From positions 1-7,230 of the forward strand of contig CAMCBY010000208.1 in NCBI GenBank assembly GCA_945873015.1: 7,230 nucleotides of DNA. Direction: 5' to 3'. This stretch comes from Klebsiella pneumoniae. GTDB taxonomy: Bacteria; Pseudomonadota; Gammaproteobacteria; Ga0077536. Below the pieces are notes generated by a model, which saw only the letters and a list, made by a program, of their open reading frames with translations, made no database searches and was not told the DNA's origin. Each line of letters opens with the position of its first letter. The first letter of the stretch is position 1. Shown piece by piece: positions 6,323 through 7,230 of this stretch. A program made the position numbers and the translations under genes.

Positions 6323-6557
6323 AATTGAACGTGCTGATTCGTTTGCTCTGCGGGGGCGCATTCACTGGGCTTGGATTTTAAACTGAGCATCAGCATGTGC
6401 GCTTTTGTGGGTCAGACTTCAGTCTGACATTCACAGGCGAAATACGGCGGAAGGCCGTAGCCATAGTGTCAGACTGAAGTCTGACCCACAGCGATGTGTT
6501 CGACTCTGCGGGTGCGATATAGTCAGTTTGAGCCCTACACCTGAATCGTTCGCACAT
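6323..6557. other. Convergent intergenic region holding repeats only
   Basis: 235 bases between the stop codons of the alpha/beta hydrolase and the Nudix gene. Apart from the REPIN and a degenerate REP it shows a 13-base direct repeat with one mismatch (CTCTGCGGG/GCG at 6346-6358 and 6504-6516) and a short inverted repeat AAACTGA (6380-6386) / TCAGTTT (6523-6529) on either side of the REPIN. I see no small gene, promoter or RNA gene. Confidence 0.6.
6406..6490. repeat. REPIN: two inverted REP elements headed GTGG
   Basis: The left arm (6406-6429) and right arm (6467-6490) are perfect 24-base inverted repeats. Each consists of a tetranucleotide GTGG plus the palindrome GTCAGACT-TC-AGTCTGAC, so each arm can also fold by itself. 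The heads face outward and the 37-base spacer contains its own hairpin, TACGGC (6443-6448) with GCCGTA (6454-6459). A REP with a GTGG-type head, paired in inverted orientation over about 85 bases, is the known form of a REPIN, the unit mobilised in trans by RAYT transposases. It lies in the convergent gap between the hydrolase and the Nudix gene, the usual REP location. There is no T-tract, so it is not a standard intrinsic terminator, although the long stem could protect 3' ends. Confidence 0.85.
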
Positions 6558-6558
6558 T
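6543..6558 (+). repeat. Degenerate copy of the left-edge GTAG-type REP
   Basis: GAATCGTTCGCACATT matches 47-63 of the window except for one missing T. The GTAG head and first stem arm are lost or diverged (CTACACCT lies upstream). It ends on the first base of the Nudix stop codon, as an element sitting directly at a 3' gene end. It is best read as a decaying relic. Confidence 0.55.
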
Positions 6559-7085
6559 CAACCTAGCCCCTCACGCAGAAAGCGTTCGACCGCCATCCGC
6601 GCCGAATCAAGACCGATACCCGGCAATTCAATTGCCGCAAAACGTATCCACACCACCTCACTCACATCGTCGCGCGCTGATACGCGTGGCTGCGTTGCGC
6701 AATCGATACGAAAGAAGCTGTCGGCGGTCGCGTAACTGACGCCCGCGTAGGGATAGATATTCGGCAGGGAAAAGACATAACGCCCAGCGCCCGGTTGTAG
6801 CGAAAAACCGAGCTCTTCATGCAGTTCGCGCGCGAGGGCCTGTTCCAGAGATTCTGCAGGGTCGACAAATCCACCGGGTAAATCCCAGCTGCCGGCGGCC
6901 GGCGCATGGGCGCGGCGTGTCAGCAGCAGATGTCCGTCGTGCACGATGAAGGCGGCAACCGCTGCGGCGACGTTATGAAAATAACGAAAGCCGCACTTTG
7001 CGCACTCGAATACCCGCGCGCTGCGACAGTCACTCGCGCCGGCGCAGGCCGGGCAGTGGCGAAACGGTGAGGTGCGATCGATCAA
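6558..7085 (-). CDS. Nudix hydrolase with N-terminal zinc ribbon
   Basis: 175 residues. Four cysteines in CPAC (11-14) and CAKC (28-31) form a zinc ribbon. The Nudix box matches the consensus exactly: Gly72, five residues, Glu78, seven residues, then REL-H-EE-L-GF (86-94), with Glu87, Glu90 and Glu91 as metal ligands. The family cleaves nucleoside diphosphates linked to another group. Zinc ribbon plus Nudix resembles the NudC NADH pyrophosphatase, but the NudC N-terminal domain is missing and the SQPWPFPxS motif is not seen (FSLPNIYPYAG occupies that area), so NADH is not assured as substrate. The start is TTG at 7085; no ATG or GTG lies before the first cysteine pair. The ribosome-binding site is poor. 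It begins 28 bases after the upstream gene's stop, so it is probably read from that transcript. Confidence 0.87.
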   Translation of the reverse strand: MIDRTSPFRHCPACAGASDCRSARVFECAKCGFRYFHNVAAAVAAFIVHDGHLLLTRRAHAPAAGSWDLPGGFVDPAESLEQALARELHEELGFSLQPGAGRYVFSLPNIYPYAGVSYATADSFFRIDCATQPRVSARDDVSEVVWIRFAAIELPGIGLDSARMAVERFLREGLG

Positions 7086-7113
7086 GCCGCGCCGCCGCGT
7101 GGGTATTGCCGCA

Positions 7114-7230
7114 TTACGGCGTGCCGTCGGCCGGGTTGCCGATGTCGGCGGCGGCCGCGGCCGCCGCGAGGCGGGCTGCGGCGGGGCTGGTGAGACTTTT
7201 CAGAAAGGCGACCAGGTCCGCGCTTTCCGC
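7114..7230 (-). CDS. C-terminal fragment of a probable cytochrome c peroxidase/MauG-like protein (cut by window edge)
   Basis: The last 38 codons and a TAA (7116-7114) of a minus-strand gene entering from the right. The visible peptide begins AESADLVAFLKSLTSP, which resembles the end of di-haem cytochrome c peroxidase/MauG and other class I cytochrome c domains (a terminal helix of the form DLVAFLxSLT). It continues with an alanine-rich tail of seven Ala in a row and ends DIGNPADGTP. No haem-binding CXXCH falls inside the fragment, so the assignment rests on the terminal helix alone. Any protein ending in a cytochrome-like domain would fit. It lies 28 bases upstream of the Nudix gene on the same strand. 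Confidence 0.5.
   Translation of the reverse strand, partial: AESADLVAFLKSLTSPAAARLAAAAAAADIGNPADGTP
7148..7167. repeat. 20-bp perfect GC palindrome in the alanine-tract codons
   Basis: All 20 bases, centred on CCGCGG at 7155-7160, equal their reverse complement. It is made entirely of G and C and encodes most of the alanine run of the cytochrome-like tail. It may just be a product of repeated GCG/GCC codons. Confidence 0.5.

Noticed and set aside
6406..6490. REPIN read as a rho-independent terminator for both flanking genes
   Set aside because: Neither strand shows a T-run after the stem. It may still slow RNA decay or act with Rho, but the intrinsic signal is absent.
6406..6490. REPIN arms read as terminal inverted repeats of an insertion sequence or MITE
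   Set aside because: There is no flanking target duplication next to the arms, and each arm is itself a palindrome with a GTGG head, which fits REP/REPIN architecture better.

Overview
The window is GC-rich, densely coded bacterial chromosome. An HspQ/YccV-type gene, GTAG/GTGG-headed REP palindromes and a SpuC-like class III transaminase suggest a proteobacterium. A high-GC gammaproteobacterium is my best guess, but this is inference from gene content and base composition. There is no ribosomal RNA, tRNA, CRISPR array, insertion sequence or phage gene.

Layout from left to right. (1) Positions 1-63 hold a head-to-head pair of REP-like palindromes that also folds as an intrinsic terminator for the minus-strand unit on their right. 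(2) That unit (1405 down to 74) encodes a small three-helix membrane protein of unknown function, then an epoxide-hydrolase-type alpha/beta hydrolase. (3) hspQ (1543-1878, plus) diverges from it and converges on (4) an acyl-CoA synthetase on the minus strand (3486-1924). (5) Divergent from the synthetase is a small predicted outer-membrane lipoprotein of no recognised family (3593-4060, plus). (6) After a short gap with a plausible promoter come a class III (omega-type) PLP transaminase (4132-5526) and a serine alpha/beta hydrolase that overlaps its end by 11 bases (5516-6322). (7) The 235-base convergent gap 6323-6557 carries a well-formed REPIN (two inverted REPs headed GTGG, 6406-6490) and a degenerate copy of the REP family seen at the left edge. 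(8) On the minus strand, a zinc-ribbon Nudix hydrolase (7085-6558) follows the last 38 codons of a protein whose end resembles a di-haem cytochrome c peroxidase/MauG-type protein (cut by the window edge).

The genes are mostly small-molecule metabolism: two alpha/beta hydrolases, acyl-CoA activation, amine or amino-acid transamination, and nucleotide-derivative hydrolysis. The only pair with clear translational linkage is the transaminase and its overlapping hydrolase. I see no defence, secretion or biosynthetic cluster. The most interesting material is non-coding: two different REP families within 7 kb, one arranged as a REPIN and one apparently turned into a terminator. Several genes use GTG or TTG starts supported by ribosome-binding sites, so naive longest-ORF starts are wrong for four of them.
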